DNA of 11,034 nucleotides from Lachnospiraceae bacterium (lineage in GTDB: Bacteria > Bacillota > Clostridia > Lachnospirales > Lachnospiraceae). A program made the position numbers and the translations under genes. The stretch covers positions 1 through 11,034 of the forward strand of contig CAAFNG010000081.1 in assembly GCA_900764225.1 (NCBI GenBank), written 5' to 3'. The notes beneath the pieces were generated by a model. It was not told where the DNA came from. It saw only the letters and a list, made by a program, of their open reading frames with translations, and ran no database searches. Positions 1-6,774 of this stretch are shown piece by piece; position 1 is the first letter of the stretch, and the number at the start of each line of letters is the position of its first letter.

Positions 1-153
1 ATTACCAGCCAGTGCATCATACATAAGCTGTTAATCGATATACATGAGTCTCATTATTTAAGATTTGCCAGATTATACTCTCTAATATAATCAGAATGTT
101 GACAAACCACACTTTCGCGCTAACTACTCCCTCATGGAATATTAAGTTACTTG

Positions 154-198
154 ACAAAGTTTATCAAATGTCTTGGGGCTTGTCAACAAAGTTTGATA
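154..198. repeat. Direct repeat ACAAAGTTT, two copies 32 bases apart
   Basis: The nonamer ACAAAGTTT occurs at 154-162 and again at 186-194. The flanks also contain inverted pieces: TTGACAA at 151-157 against TTGTCAA at 180-186, and TATCAAA at 162-168 against TTTGATA at 192-198. The 32-base spacing is about three helical turns, so a dimeric regulator could meet both copies on one face. The second copy overlaps the proposed -35 element of the following gene. That it is an operator is inference. Confidence 0.4.
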
Positions 199-209
199 TT
201 TTTTATATA
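180..209 (+). promoter_or_regulatory. Candidate sigma-A promoter for the orphan substrate-binding protein
   Basis: A TTGTCA box at 180-185 and a TATATA box at 204-209 are 18 bases apart. Transcription would begin near 216, giving a leader of about 85 bases. The rest of 1-301 holds no convincing gene. Other promoter-like pieces there are TTGACA at 99-104 and TATAAT at 86-91, but neither has a well-spaced partner. No TPP riboswitch core motif was seen in the leader, although the THI5-like family would make one conceivable. Confidence 0.4.
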
Positions 210-301
210 AAAATGCAAAACATCTATTTGACTGATATATATGAACGATTCCTCTGCCTCCTGCATATCTTAACAGCAGAAGTTTGTAAAGGAGTATCTG
301 T

Positions 302-1321
302 ATGAAAAATAAAAAATGGATCGCGCTGACAACTGCGGTCATACTTGCTGTGACTGCTCTGCCGGTAACAGTATTTGCAAAGAAAAAGGACAGTCCGGAT
401 GATAAGACGCTTACAAAGGTTACCTTAAATGAAGTGGCACATTCTATTTTCTATGCTCCGCAGTATGTAGCAATTGAAAAAGGGTATTTTAAAGATGAGG
501 GGCTTGATCTGACCCTTGTAACTGGCTTTGGAGCCGATAAAACTATGACCGCAGTCATATCCGGTGAGGCAGATATCGGATTTATGGGCGCAGAAGCATC
601 TATTTATGCCTATCAGGAAGGAGCTACCGATCCTGTTGTAAACTTTGCACAGCTTACCCAGCGGGCCGGAAATTTCCTTGTGGCAAGAGAAGAAATGCCG
701 GATTTTAAATGGGAAGATCTGAAAAACAAAAAAGTTCTTGGAGGCCGCAAGGGTGGCATGCCGGAAATGGTATTTGAATATATTCTGAAGCAGAATGGCC
801 TTGACCCTCAGAAAGACCTTTCTATTGATCAGAGCATCGACTTCGGTGCTACTGCTGCTGCTTTTACAGGGGATAATTCGGCGGATTTTACAGTGGAGTT
901 TGAACCGTCCGCCACTGCACTTGAAAAGCAGGGAGCCGGTTATGTTGTTGCCTCCCTTGGTGTGGATTCCGGTTATGTACCGTATACTTCCTACAGTGCC
1001 AAAACCAGCTATATGGAAAAAAATCCTGATATCATGCAGAAATTCACTGATGCTCTGCAGAAAGGTATGGACTACGTTCAGAGCCATACTCCAGAGGAGA
1101 TTGCAGAAGTAATCGAGCCACAGTTCCCTGAAACAGATCTGGATACCATCACAGCCATTGTAAAACGTTATTACGATCAGGATACCTGGAAAGAAAATCT
1201 GGTGTTCGGGCAGGATGGTTTTGAACTGCTGCAGGATATCCTGGAAGATGCAGGTGAACTGAAAGAACGTACACCGTATGCAGAACTGGTCAACACAGAA
1301 TTTGCGCAAAATGCTTCCTGA
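302..1321 (+). CDS. ABC transporter substrate-binding protein, NMT1/THI5/SsuA-like
   Basis: A 339-residue extracytoplasmic solute-binding protein. It starts with a Sec signal peptide (KNKK, then a hydrophobic stretch to about residue 25, with a likely cleavage after TVFA). The mature part opens with the family pattern: LNEVAHSIFYAPQYVAIEKG at about residues 42-61, then YFKDEGLDLTL, and GEADIGFMGAE further on. This family binds small organic ligands such as sulfonates, taurine, nitrate or thiamine precursors, and the exact ligand cannot be read from the sequence. The start is well set by AAAGGAG at 288-294, seven bases before the ATG. No permease or ATPase lies beside it, so it is an orphan within this window; partners may lie to the left or elsewhere. 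Unusually for a Gram-positive binding protein, there is no lipobox cysteine, and no cysteine anywhere in the protein. Confidence 0.88.
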   Translation: MKNKKWIALTTAVILAVTALPVTVFAKKKDSPDDKTLTKVTLNEVAHSIFYAPQYVAIEKGYFKDEGLDLTLVTGFGADKTMTAVISGEADIGFMGAEASIYAYQEGATDPVVNFAQLTQRAGNFLVAREEMPDFKWEDLKNKKVLGGRKGGMPEMVFEYILKQNGLDPQKDLSIDQSIDFGATAAAFTGDNSADFTVEFEPSATALEKQGAGYVVASLGVDSGYVPYTSYSAKTSYMEKNPDIMQKFTDALQKGMDYVQSHTPEEIAEVIEPQFPETDLDTITAIVKRYYDQDTWKENLVFGQDGFELLQDILEDAGELKERTPYAELVNTEFAQNAS

Positions 1322-1408
1322 TGATTTGCTTGCTCTGATCCCCCTGTAATTTTGGCCCGATATTCGTGTCTTCTCATCCGTTCCTTCATATTGTCAGAGA
1401 TTTTTGAC

Positions 1409-1437
1409 TTGATTCAGCCAAACCATAATCTTATATA
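1409..1437 (+). promoter_or_regulatory. Weak candidate promoter ahead of a terminator hairpin
   Basis: TTGATT at 1409-1414 and TATATA at 1432-1437 are separated by 17 bases. Both match the consensus only partly. If used, the transcript would start near 1443 and end at the terminator around 1530, giving a short RNA of roughly 88 bases with no obvious reading frame. The intergenic stretch 1322-1727 otherwise holds this terminator, an imperfect inverted repeat at 1540-1595, and the promoter and ribosome binding site of the next gene. Confidence 0.25.
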
Positions 1438-1490
1438 TACTTTGAGTAACAGGTAGTAAAAAAGAACCATATTTTAACTCCAATTTTGAG

Positions 1491-1530
1491 AAACGCAGAC
1501 AGAATTTCGTCATTTTGTCCTGCGTTTTTC
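1491..1530 (+). terminator. Intrinsic terminator in the intergenic region
   Basis: The arms AAACGCAG (1491-1498) and CTGCGTTT (1520-1527) pair. The stem continues as ACAGAAT (1499-1505) with ATTTTGT (1512-1518) through one G-U pair, with one bulged C at 1519 and a six-base loop. A T-run at 1525-1529 follows. It lies about 170 bases after the substrate-binding protein stop codon, which is far for that gene's own terminator but still possible. It may instead end a short independent RNA. Confidence 0.7.
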
Positions 1531-1539
1531 TTATGTCTT

Positions 1540-1595
1540 TTGACAGTTTGACGGAATCCCCAGATGTCCATTTCAGCTTTTCGTCAGATTGACAA
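1540..1595. repeat. Imperfect inverted repeat upstream of the ugpC promoter
   Basis: TTGACAGTTTGACG at 1540-1553 matches the reverse complement of CGTCAGATTGACAA at 1582-1595 in 11 of 14 positions. The arms are separated by 28 bases. The repeat lies roughly 70-120 bases before the proposed ugpC transcription start, a position typical of activator or distal operator sites. Function is inference. Confidence 0.35.
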
Positions 1596-1627
1596 GAAAC
1601 CCAACAAATCTTTGTACGATTCTTCCC

Positions 1628-1656
1628 TAGCCATCCCCCCTCCTTTTCGTTATACT
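1628..1656 (+). promoter_or_regulatory. Candidate promoter of ugpC
   Basis: TAGCCA at 1628-1633 (4 of 6 consensus bases) and TATACT at 1651-1656 (5 of 6) are spaced by 17 bases. Transcription would start near 1663, leaving a leader of about 65 bases that ends in the ribosome binding site GGAGG at 1713-1717. Confidence 0.45.
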
Positions 1657-1727
1657 GTCTACAGATGAAAAAAACGAGTAATCAATCAGCAAAAACAATA
1701 TGAAATAATTTTGGAGGAATAATAATC

Positions 1728-2843
1728 ATGGCAAGCTTATCATTACAGCACATTAACAAAACTTACCCAAATGGTTTCCAGGCAGTTAAAGATTTCAATC
1801 TGGAAATCGAAGATAAAGAATTCATCATTTTCGTAGGACCTTCAGGATGTGGTAAATCTACTACACTTCGTATGATTGCCGGTCTGGAAGAAATTTCCGG
1901 CGGTACATTAAAAATCGGTGACAAAGTTATGAACGATGTAGAGCCTAAAGACCGTGATATCGCAATGGTATTCCAGAACTACGCTCTGTATCCTCATATG
2001 ACAGTATATGATAACATGGCATTCGGACTTAAACTTCGTAAAGTTCCGAAAGACCAGATCGACAAAGCAGTTCGTGAAGCTGCAAGAATCCTTGACCTTG
2101 AGAAACTTCTTGATCGTAAACCGAAGGCTCTTTCCGGTGGTCAGAGACAGCGAGTTGCTATGGGACGTGCTATCGTACGTAATCCTAAGGTATTCCTTAT
2201 GGATGAACCTCTTTCCAACCTGGATGCTAAACTTCGTGTGCAGATGCGTATCGAGATCTCCAAGATCCATCAGAGACTGGGTGCTACAATCATCTATGTA
2301 ACACATGACCAGACAGAGGCTATGACACTTGGTACCAGAATCGTTGTTATGAAAGATGGTGTTGTTCAGCAGGTTGATACACCACAGAACCTGTATCAGA
2401 AACCGGGCAACCTCTTCGTTGCAGGATTCATGGGATCTCCGCAGATGAACTTCCTTGACTGCGTTATCTCCGAAAAAGGCGGCAACACAGTTGCTACAAT
2501 CGGTAACGAGCATGAGGTTATCGTTCCTGCTGCCAAGGCTAAAGTTCTTAAAGACAAAGGCTACATCGGAAAGAAAGTTGTTCTTGGTATCCGTCCTGAG
2601 GATATCCATGATTCTCAAATGTTCCTTGAGACATCTCCAAGCAAACCAATGAACTCTGTAGTTAAAGTTTACGAGCTTCTTGGTGCCGAAGTATTCCTGT
2701 ACTTTGATGTTGACGGAACTCAGATCACAGCACGAGTTGATCCTCGTACAACAGCTAAGACCGGCGATCCGATCAGATTCGCATTCGATATGGAGAAAGC
2801 TCACTTCTTCGACAAAGAGACAGAGCTTACAATCACAAACTAA
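1728..2843 (+). CDS. ugpC: Sugar ABC transporter ATP-binding protein, UgpC/MsmX/MalK type
   Basis: A 371-residue cytoplasmic ATPase that powers carbohydrate import. All ABC motifs are intact: Walker [10 protein letters not shown] (37-45), Q-loop glutamine 83, signature LSGGQ (135-139), Walker B VFLMDE (155-160), D-loop SNLD (163-166) and H-loop histidine 193. The C-terminal third (from about 235) is the regulatory OB/TOBE domain, including a GIRPEDI motif. No sugar-binding protein or permease lies beside it, which fits the known MsmX type: one ATPase shared by several transporters encoded elsewhere. That sharing is inference here. The start is supported by GGAGG at 1713-1717. Codon use is noticeably even and rich in GTT, CTT and CGT, as in highly expressed genes. 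The end is marked by a small hairpin (2840-2858) and a strong terminator. Confidence 0.93.
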   Translation: MASLSLQHINKTYPNGFQAVKDFNLEIEDKEFIIFVGPSGCGKSTTLRMIAGLEEISGGTLKIGDKVMNDVEPKDRDIAMVFQNYALYPHMTVYDNMAFGLKLRKVPKDQIDKAVREAARILDLEKLLDRKPKALSGGQRQRVAMGRAIVRNPKVFLMDEPLSNLDAKLRVQMRIEISKIHQRLGATIIYVTHDQTEAMTLGTRIVVMKDGVVQQVDTPQNLYQKPGNLFVAGFMGSPQMNFLDCVISEKGGNTVATIGNEHEVIVPAAKAKVLKDKGYIGKKVVLGIRPEDIHDSQMFLETSPSKPMNSVVKVYELLGAEVFLYFDVDGTQITARVDPRTTAKTGDPIRFAFDMEKAHFFDKETELTITN

Positions 2844-2858
2844 TTCTCACAGAATTAG
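2840..2858 (+). other. Small hairpin containing the ugpC stop codon
   Basis: CTAATTC (2840-2846) and GAATTAG (2852-2858) form a perfect seven-base stem with a five-base loop. The TAA stop of ugpC (2841-2843) lies inside the left arm. No T-run follows, so it is not itself a terminator. It could protect the mRNA 3' end. Confidence 0.4.
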
Positions 2859-2871
2859 AAAAACAGAATTT

Positions 2872-2908
2872 AACCCCGGGGGATATGATTTCCCGGGGTT
2901 TCTTTTTT
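2872..2908 (+). terminator. Strong intrinsic terminator after ugpC
   Basis: AACCCCGGG (2872-2880) pairs perfectly with CCCGGGGTT (2892-2900) across an 11-base loop, followed by TCTTTTTT to 2908. It lies 28 bases after the ugpC stop. The ribosome binding site of the next gene begins almost at once afterwards, so the next gene would need read-through or a promoter upstream of this hairpin. Confidence 0.92.
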
Positions 2909-2924
2909 GAAAGGATTAAATTTT

Positions 2925-4010
2925 ATGAAATTACAGCAAACACTTCAAAAATCTCTGGATGACTGGAACCGGATCAGTGGTCTGGATTTCTGTATACTGG
3001 ATGAGAACAATCAAATTTATATTACTACCTGCGACAGAAAACTCCCCTCTCCTGAAAAACTTGCACAGTTTCGTGAAGATCCTGCTTTATGTATTTCCAA
3101 TCGAACCTGCAGCCTGTACAAGCTCAATGGTTCTTCCGACAATATGCTGCTGCTCGTATGGGGAACCGGTGACTCCGTTCCTACGATCGGAGAGCTTGCT
3201 GTCTGCCAGATTGAAAGCCTGCTCACTGCCTATGCCGAAAAAACTGACAAGAATTCTTTTATGCAAAATCTTCTCCTGGAACGCTATTCACAGGTAGAAG
3301 CCTTCAACAAGGCAGCCAGACTTCGCATTGCCCCTTCCGTGCGTCGCGCTGTATTCCTGGTAGAGACCAAACAGCATAAGGATGAAAACGCCCTAGCTAC
3401 TATCCGGAACATCTTTTCCGCACGCACCAGGGATTTCATCACTGCACTGGATGATTCCGGAATCATTGTTGTCCGTGAGCTGCAGAGCACAGAGAGCTAT
3501 GAAGAGCTGGAAGGCATCGCCTGCATGCTGGTGGATATGCTGAACACCGAGGCCATGACCTCTGCCTGGGTCTCCTACAGCAATGTTGCCGATGATATCA
3601 TGGAGCTTTCCGATGCTTATAAGGAAGCCCGTACAGCTCTCGAAGTAGGAAAGATTTTTTATGCGGACAAAAATGTTTTCGGCTACAATCGCCTTGGCAT
3701 CGGCCGTCTGATCTATCAGCTTCCTACACAGGTCTGCGATATGTTCGTAAACGAGATCTTCGGCGAGGAATCCCTGGATTCCATTGACGATGAAACCTTA
3801 AATATCATCCGCACCTTCTTTGAGAATAACCTGAACCTTTCTGAGACCTCCAGACAGCTCTATGTGCACAGAAATACTCTTGTGTACCGATTTGAGAAGC
3901 TTCAGAAGCGTTTCGGCCTGGATGTGCGTACCTTTGAGGATGCCCTGGCCTTTAAGCTTGCCATGATGGTATCCGATTATCTGAAATATTCCAGGAATCA
4001 CGGAAAATAA
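2925..4010 (+). CDS. CdaR/PucR-family helix-turn-helix transcriptional regulator
   Basis: A 361-residue DNA-binding regulator. The C-terminus (about 290-347) is the PucR-type HTH domain, with the characteristic run LSETSRQLYVHRNTLVYRFE followed by a leucine- and phenylalanine-rich end. Residues about 130-255 resemble the GGDEF-like middle domain of CdaR relatives (note AYKEARTALEVGKIF). The N-terminal 100 residues look like a small sensing domain of unknown ligand and contain five cysteines (23, 36, 56, 62, 94). The ATG at 2925 is chosen because AAGGA at 2911-2915 lies nine bases before it; a TTG six codons earlier overlaps the terminator tail and has no ribosome binding site. Position next to ugpC suggests control of carbohydrate uptake genes, but the target is not visible. 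It converges with modC, leaving only seven bases between them. Confidence 0.85.
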   Translation: MKLQQTLQKSLDDWNRISGLDFCILDENNQIYITTCDRKLPSPEKLAQFREDPALCISNRTCSLYKLNGSSDNMLLLVWGTGDSVPTIGELAVCQIESLLTAYAEKTDKNSFMQNLLLERYSQVEAFNKAARLRIAPSVRRAVFLVETKQHKDENALATIRNIFSARTRDFITALDDSGIIVVRELQSTESYEELEGIACMLVDMLNTEAMTSAWVSYSNVADDIMELSDAYKEARTALEVGKIFYADKNVFGYNRLGIGRLIYQLPTQVCDMFVNEIFGEESLDSIDDETLNIIRTFFENNLNLSETSRQLYVHRNTLVYRFEKLQKRFGLDVRTFEDALAFKLAMMVSDYLKYSRNHGK

Positions 4011-4017
4011 TTGAAGC

Positions 4018-5067
4018 TTATTTCAGCAGCATCAGATGCTCCGGTGGAAAATACAGATACTCCGGAAGATTCCTGTCCGGATCCTCGGTAAAGCTGTTCT
4101 TTGGGCGCATCCACCATATTCCCGAAGAATTTTTTTCCTGCCTATTCGTTATCATGTACTGATGCTCAAAAGTTGTCTCTATGTACTCACTGACCTGCAC
4201 CGGCATACAGTTCTCGCCGGACTCTTCTGCCGGGCGCAGCCAGTGTCCTCGGATTCCCACATGGGTGATGTCCTCTCCCACCGTCTCCTCTGTATGCAGC
4301 TTCATTTTCCAGTCCTCTGCAAAGATCTCGTGATCTCCAAGCTTCTTTATGGAAGAATAGTTCTTACAGCCTGTCAGTCTGGCCGCTTCCAGAAGTCCCG
4401 GCCGTTCAAAAAGGCTTTTCGTCTCGCCGGTCACAAGGATTCTGCCCTTATCCACAACCGATAATTCCTTGCAGAACTTATATGCCTCATCCCTGCTGTG
4501 CGTTACAAGGATCATATCGCCCTTATAATCTTTCAGAAAATCCTGCATTTCTCTCTGAAGCACATCTTTGAGATAGCCATCCAGTGCCGAAAAAGGCTCA
4601 TCCAGAAGAATGGCTTCCGGTTCTCCGATCATCATCCTTGCCAGTGCCACTCTCTGCTGCTGCCCTCCAGAAAGCTGGGAAGGATATCGTTTCTCAAGTC
4701 CTTCCAGATGATAACGCCGGATCAGGTCTGCCACCTTCTCCCTGGCAGAAGCTTTTCCACCGCGATAGCCACAGAGGATGTTCTGTTCCACAGTCATTGT
4801 GGGAAAAAGTGCATAATTCTGGAATAAGTATCCGATATGTCTCTTCTGTGGCTTCAGATTAATTCTCGCTTCCGAATCAAAAACAGTTTTTCCATTGATC
4901 ACGATCTTTCCTCTGTCCGGTGTTTCGATTCCCGCAATACAGCGCAGAGTCATGCTCTTGCCGCTTCCAGATGCGCCAAGAAGCCCGATTGCTGCCGAGC
5001 TGCCTTCAAATTTCACCTTCAGGGAAAAATCCCGGAAGTTTTTTTCGATATTTACGCTGACTGCCAT
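4018..5067 (-). CDS. modC: Molybdate ABC transporter ATP-binding protein ModC
   Basis: A 349-residue ATPase that drives molybdate or tungstate import with ModB. The motifs are intact: Walker A GASGSGKS (31-38), Q-loop glutamine 83, LSGGQ (132-136), Walker B AILLDE (152-157) and histidine 190. The last 85 residues are divergent. They contain HVGIRGHWLRPAE and end in YLYFPPEHLMLL, resembling a reduced TOBE-type domain rather than a clear Mop domain. The start is the ATG at 5067, whose first base is the last base of the modB TGA stop (TGATG), a classic translational coupling. AAGGTGG just upstream (5073-5079) is its ribosome binding site. A GTG at 5076 overlaps that site and is a poorer choice. 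It is the last gene of the modABC operon. No clear terminator is visible in the short gap to the convergent regulator. Confidence 0.9.
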   Translation of the reverse strand: MAVSVNIEKNFRDFSLKVKFEGSSAAIGLLGASGSGKSMTLRCIAGIETPDRGKIVINGKTVFDSEARINLKPQKRHIGYLFQNYALFPTMTVEQNILCGYRGGKASAREKVADLIRRYHLEGLEKRYPSQLSGGQQQRVALARMMIGEPEAILLDEPFSALDGYLKDVLQREMQDFLKDYKGDMILVTHSRDEAYKFCKELSVVDKGRILVTGETKSLFERPGLLEAARLTGCKNYSSIKKLGDHEIFAEDWKMKLHTEETVGEDITHVGIRGHWLRPAEESGENCMPVQVSEYIETTFEHQYMITNRQEKNSSGIWWMRPKNSFTEDPDRNLPEYLYFPPEHLMLLK

Positions 5068-5762
5068 CAGATCCACCTTCTTGTCTTCATTCCTCTTCCG
5101 GATACGATGTTGATCAGTGCCACGATCACAAAGGAGATCAGCACGATCACCACCACCCAGAAGCCTGCAATTCCATAATTACCGGCTGCAGTCTCCGCTG
5201 CAATGGCAACGGAAACGGTTCTCGTCTTTCCCAGGATATTTCCCGCAAGCATGGAGGTTGCTCCATACTCACCAATGGCGCGGGCAAAAGCCAGCACAGT
5301 TCCTGATGCGATTCCCGGACCTGCCGCCGGCATAACCACCCTCCAGAATATTCTGCTGTCACTCATCCCAAGAGTCTGTCCTGCATAGATCAAATTCACG
5401 TCCACCTGTTCAAAGGCAGCTCTTGCATTGCGGTACATCAGCGGAAATGCGATCACTGCCGCAGCCACAACACAGCCCTTCCAGGTCTGTACGATCTTGA
5501 TATCAAAATTTTCAAGAAGAAAGCTTCCGAAAGGGCGTTTCAGACTGAATATCAGCAACAGGATAAAACCGGCTACCGTCGGCGGCAGCACCAACGGCAG
5601 TGTAAGGATTCCGTCCAGCACTGCTTTCGCACCAGACGGAAGCTTCATGATCTTTCTTGCACAGAATACCCCCAGAAAAAAAGCGATCACTGTGGCAACC
5701 AGACCTGTTTTTAAGGAGATCCAGAGCGGACTCCAGTTTACTTCTCTCAGAAATTCTACCAT
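5067..5762 (-). CDS. modB: Molybdate ABC transporter permease ModB
   Basis: A 231-residue inner-membrane permease of usual ModB length, with about five hydrophobic segments. The EAA loop that docks onto ModC is clear at about residues 126-148 (AGQTLGMSDSRIFWRVVMP), followed by the conserved FARAIGEYGAT. An upstream PLVLPPTVAGF motif (56-66) is also typical of ModB/CysT permeases. It begins five bases after the modA stop and overlaps modC by one base. Its own ribosome binding site is weak, so translation is probably coupled to modA. Confidence 0.93.
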   Translation of the reverse strand: MVEFLREVNWSPLWISLKTGLVATVIAFFLGVFCARKIMKLPSGAKAVLDGILTLPLVLPPTVAGFILLLIFSLKRPFGSFLLENFDIKIVQTWKGCVVAAAVIAFPLMYRNARAAFEQVDVNLIYAGQTLGMSDSRIFWRVVMPAAGPGIASGTVLAFARAIGEYGATSMLAGNILGKTRTVSVAIAAETAAGNYGIAGFWVVVIVLISFVIVALINIVSGRGMKTRRWI

Positions 5763-5767
5763 AGAAA

Positions 5768-6592
5768 TTATTTCTCAGCCTTATATGCTGCAAATCCGTA
5801 ATCTTCAAACACTTTGATCGCTGCATCAGACTCTACATAATCAAGAAATGCCTCTGCTGCCTTCGTATCGTCCTCAGATGCTTCTTTATCTTCAATAAGA
5901 CCTACCGGATAGAGTACCGGTGTCTGAAGACTGTCTGCCGGTGCTTCTGCCAGGATCTCTACTTTATCAGCAACGGAGGCTGCATCTGTCGCATATACAA
6001 CACCGATCTCGTTACTTCCTTCACTGACTGCTGCCAGAACATCCGTTACATTCTTACACTCATTGATTTCCATCTCATTCACTTTATCCATGATACCAAG
6101 ATTTGTGAAGATCTCACGGGAATACTGTCCGACCGGAACGTCCTCACCTGCAAGTGCCATGTTCTCTGCATCTGTCACATTTTCAAAGCCTGCGACCTTC
6201 GTTTTTCCGTCCTTTGGCTTGATGAGTACAACCTTGTTCTCCAGAAGATCAACTACGGTATCTGCTTTTGTCAGCTTCTCGTCTGTAAGCTCATTCATCT
6301 GCTTATCTGCTGCCGAAAAGAAAAGATCACAGCGTGCACCTTCTTCAATCTGTGTCTGTAATGTACCTGAACTGTCTGCGCTGTAATAAATGGTCACGTT
6401 CGGATAAAGCTCATTGAAGTCCTTCTGGATTTCTTCCATGGAATTGCTGAGGCTGGCTGCGATAAATGCGTAAACCTCGCCCTTCAGATCCTTGTCGCCC
6501 TTCTCTTCTGTGTCTGCTGCGAGCACATTTCCGGTCATCAGACCCATGCTCAGGATTCCTGCTGTAAGCGCTGCTAAGATTTTTTTCTTCAT
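5768..6592 (-). CDS. modA: Molybdate-binding protein ModA
   Basis: A 274-residue secreted oxyanion-binding protein. The signal peptide covers about residues 1-25 (MKKK, hydrophobic core, then NVLA before ADTEE). The ModA landmarks follow: VYAFIAASLSNSM at about 40-52 with the anion-binding serine, DSSGTLQTQIEEGA at 73-86, DLFFSAADKQM (89-99), PVGQYSREIF (153-162) and EIGVVYATDA (195-204). The ribosome binding site AAAGGA lies seven bases before the ATG. It is the first gene of modABC and is read from a strong promoter at 6653-6681. As with the protein at 302, there is no lipobox cysteine, so membrane anchoring is unexplained. Molybdate against tungstate preference cannot be settled by eye. 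Confidence 0.93.
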   Translation of the reverse strand: MKKKILAALTAGILSMGLMTGNVLAADTEEKGDKDLKGEVYAFIAASLSNSMEEIQKDFNELYPNVTIYYSADSSGTLQTQIEEGARCDLFFSAADKQMNELTDEKLTKADTVVDLLENKVVLIKPKDGKTKVAGFENVTDAENMALAGEDVPVGQYSREIFTNLGIMDKVNEMEINECKNVTDVLAAVSEGSNEIGVVYATDAASVADKVEILAEAPADSLQTPVLYPVGLIEDKEASEDDTKAAEAFLDYVESDAAIKVFEDYGFAAYKAEK

Positions 6593-6623
6593 TTTTTATT
6601 CCTTTTCCTTTCGTTTCGTTCAG

Positions 6624-6670
6624 TTTCATTCGGTTTTGAATGATTTCGTCTAATTTTACCGAAATGAAAG
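6624..6670. promoter_or_regulatory. Candidate operator: repeated CGAAATGAAA-like half-sites
   Basis: Three related elements lie around the modA start region: TTTCATTCGG (6624-6633), GAATGATTTCG (6638-6648) and CCGAAATGAAA (6659-6669). Two dyads result: TCATTC-N6-GAATGA (6626-6643), just after the expected modA transcription start, and ATTTCG-N11-CGAAAT (6643-6665), centred on the modA -10 box. A further TTTCGTTTCGTT run lies at about 6609-6620. The placement suits a repressor of modABC. The binding protein, perhaps the regulator at 6980, is inference. Confidence 0.45.
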
Positions 6671-6681
6671 TTTCTTGTCAA
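6653..6681 (-). promoter_or_regulatory. Sigma-A promoter of modABC
   Basis: On the minus strand, a perfect TTGACA -35 box (6676-6681) and a TAAAAT -10 box (6653-6658) are separated by exactly 17 bases. The transcript would start near 6646 and have a leader of about 54 bases before modA. This is the best-matching promoter in the window. Confidence 0.85.
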
Positions 6682-6692
6682 GAAGTAAGGCA

Positions 6693-6721
6693 TTGCTGTT
6701 TTTTTCCGCACATGCTATCAT
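6693..6721 (+). promoter_or_regulatory. Promoter of mop and its regulator gene
   Basis: TTGCTG (6693-6698) and TATCAT (6716-6721) are 17 bases apart, and the -10 box is preceded by TGC, an extended -10. The -35 box lies only 11 bases from the -35 box of the divergent modA promoter, so one bound regulator could affect both. Confidence 0.7.
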
Positions 6722-6774
6722 GAAAAAAGATTTACAGGTATCAGATAAGTATGAATGATAAGGAGAATATATTT

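Noticed and set aside
1..301. A 69-codon frame at 96-305 as a small gene
   Set aside because: The region carries promoter-like elements and repeats, the frame starts with no ribosome binding site, and its translation has no recognisable features.
425..1309. A 294-codon open frame on the minus strand opposite the binding-protein gene
   Set aside because: Its translation is cysteine-, histidine- and phenylalanine-rich with no family character, and the opposite strand encodes a clear binding protein with a good ribosome binding site.
1908..2804. A 298-codon open frame on the minus strand opposite ugpC
   Set aside because: It is a by-product of the biased codon use of ugpC; the translation has no recognisable domain and no ribosome binding site.
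2907..2924. An earlier TTG start for the CdaR-type regulator
   Set aside because: It sits in the terminator T-run and has no ribosome binding site, while the ATG at 2925 has AAGGA at good spacing.
3981..4026. CTGAAATA and TATTTCAG as a two-way terminator between the regulator and modC
   Set aside because: The stem is short, AT-rich, has a loop of about 30 bases and no T-run.
5068..5076. A GTG start for modC at 5076
   Set aside because: It overlaps the AAGGTGG ribosome binding site that serves the ATG at 5067.
6593..6774. A molybdenum-cofactor riboswitch ahead of modA or mop
   Set aside because: Both leaders are only about 50 bases long, too short for that riboswitch, and no conserved stem structure is visible.
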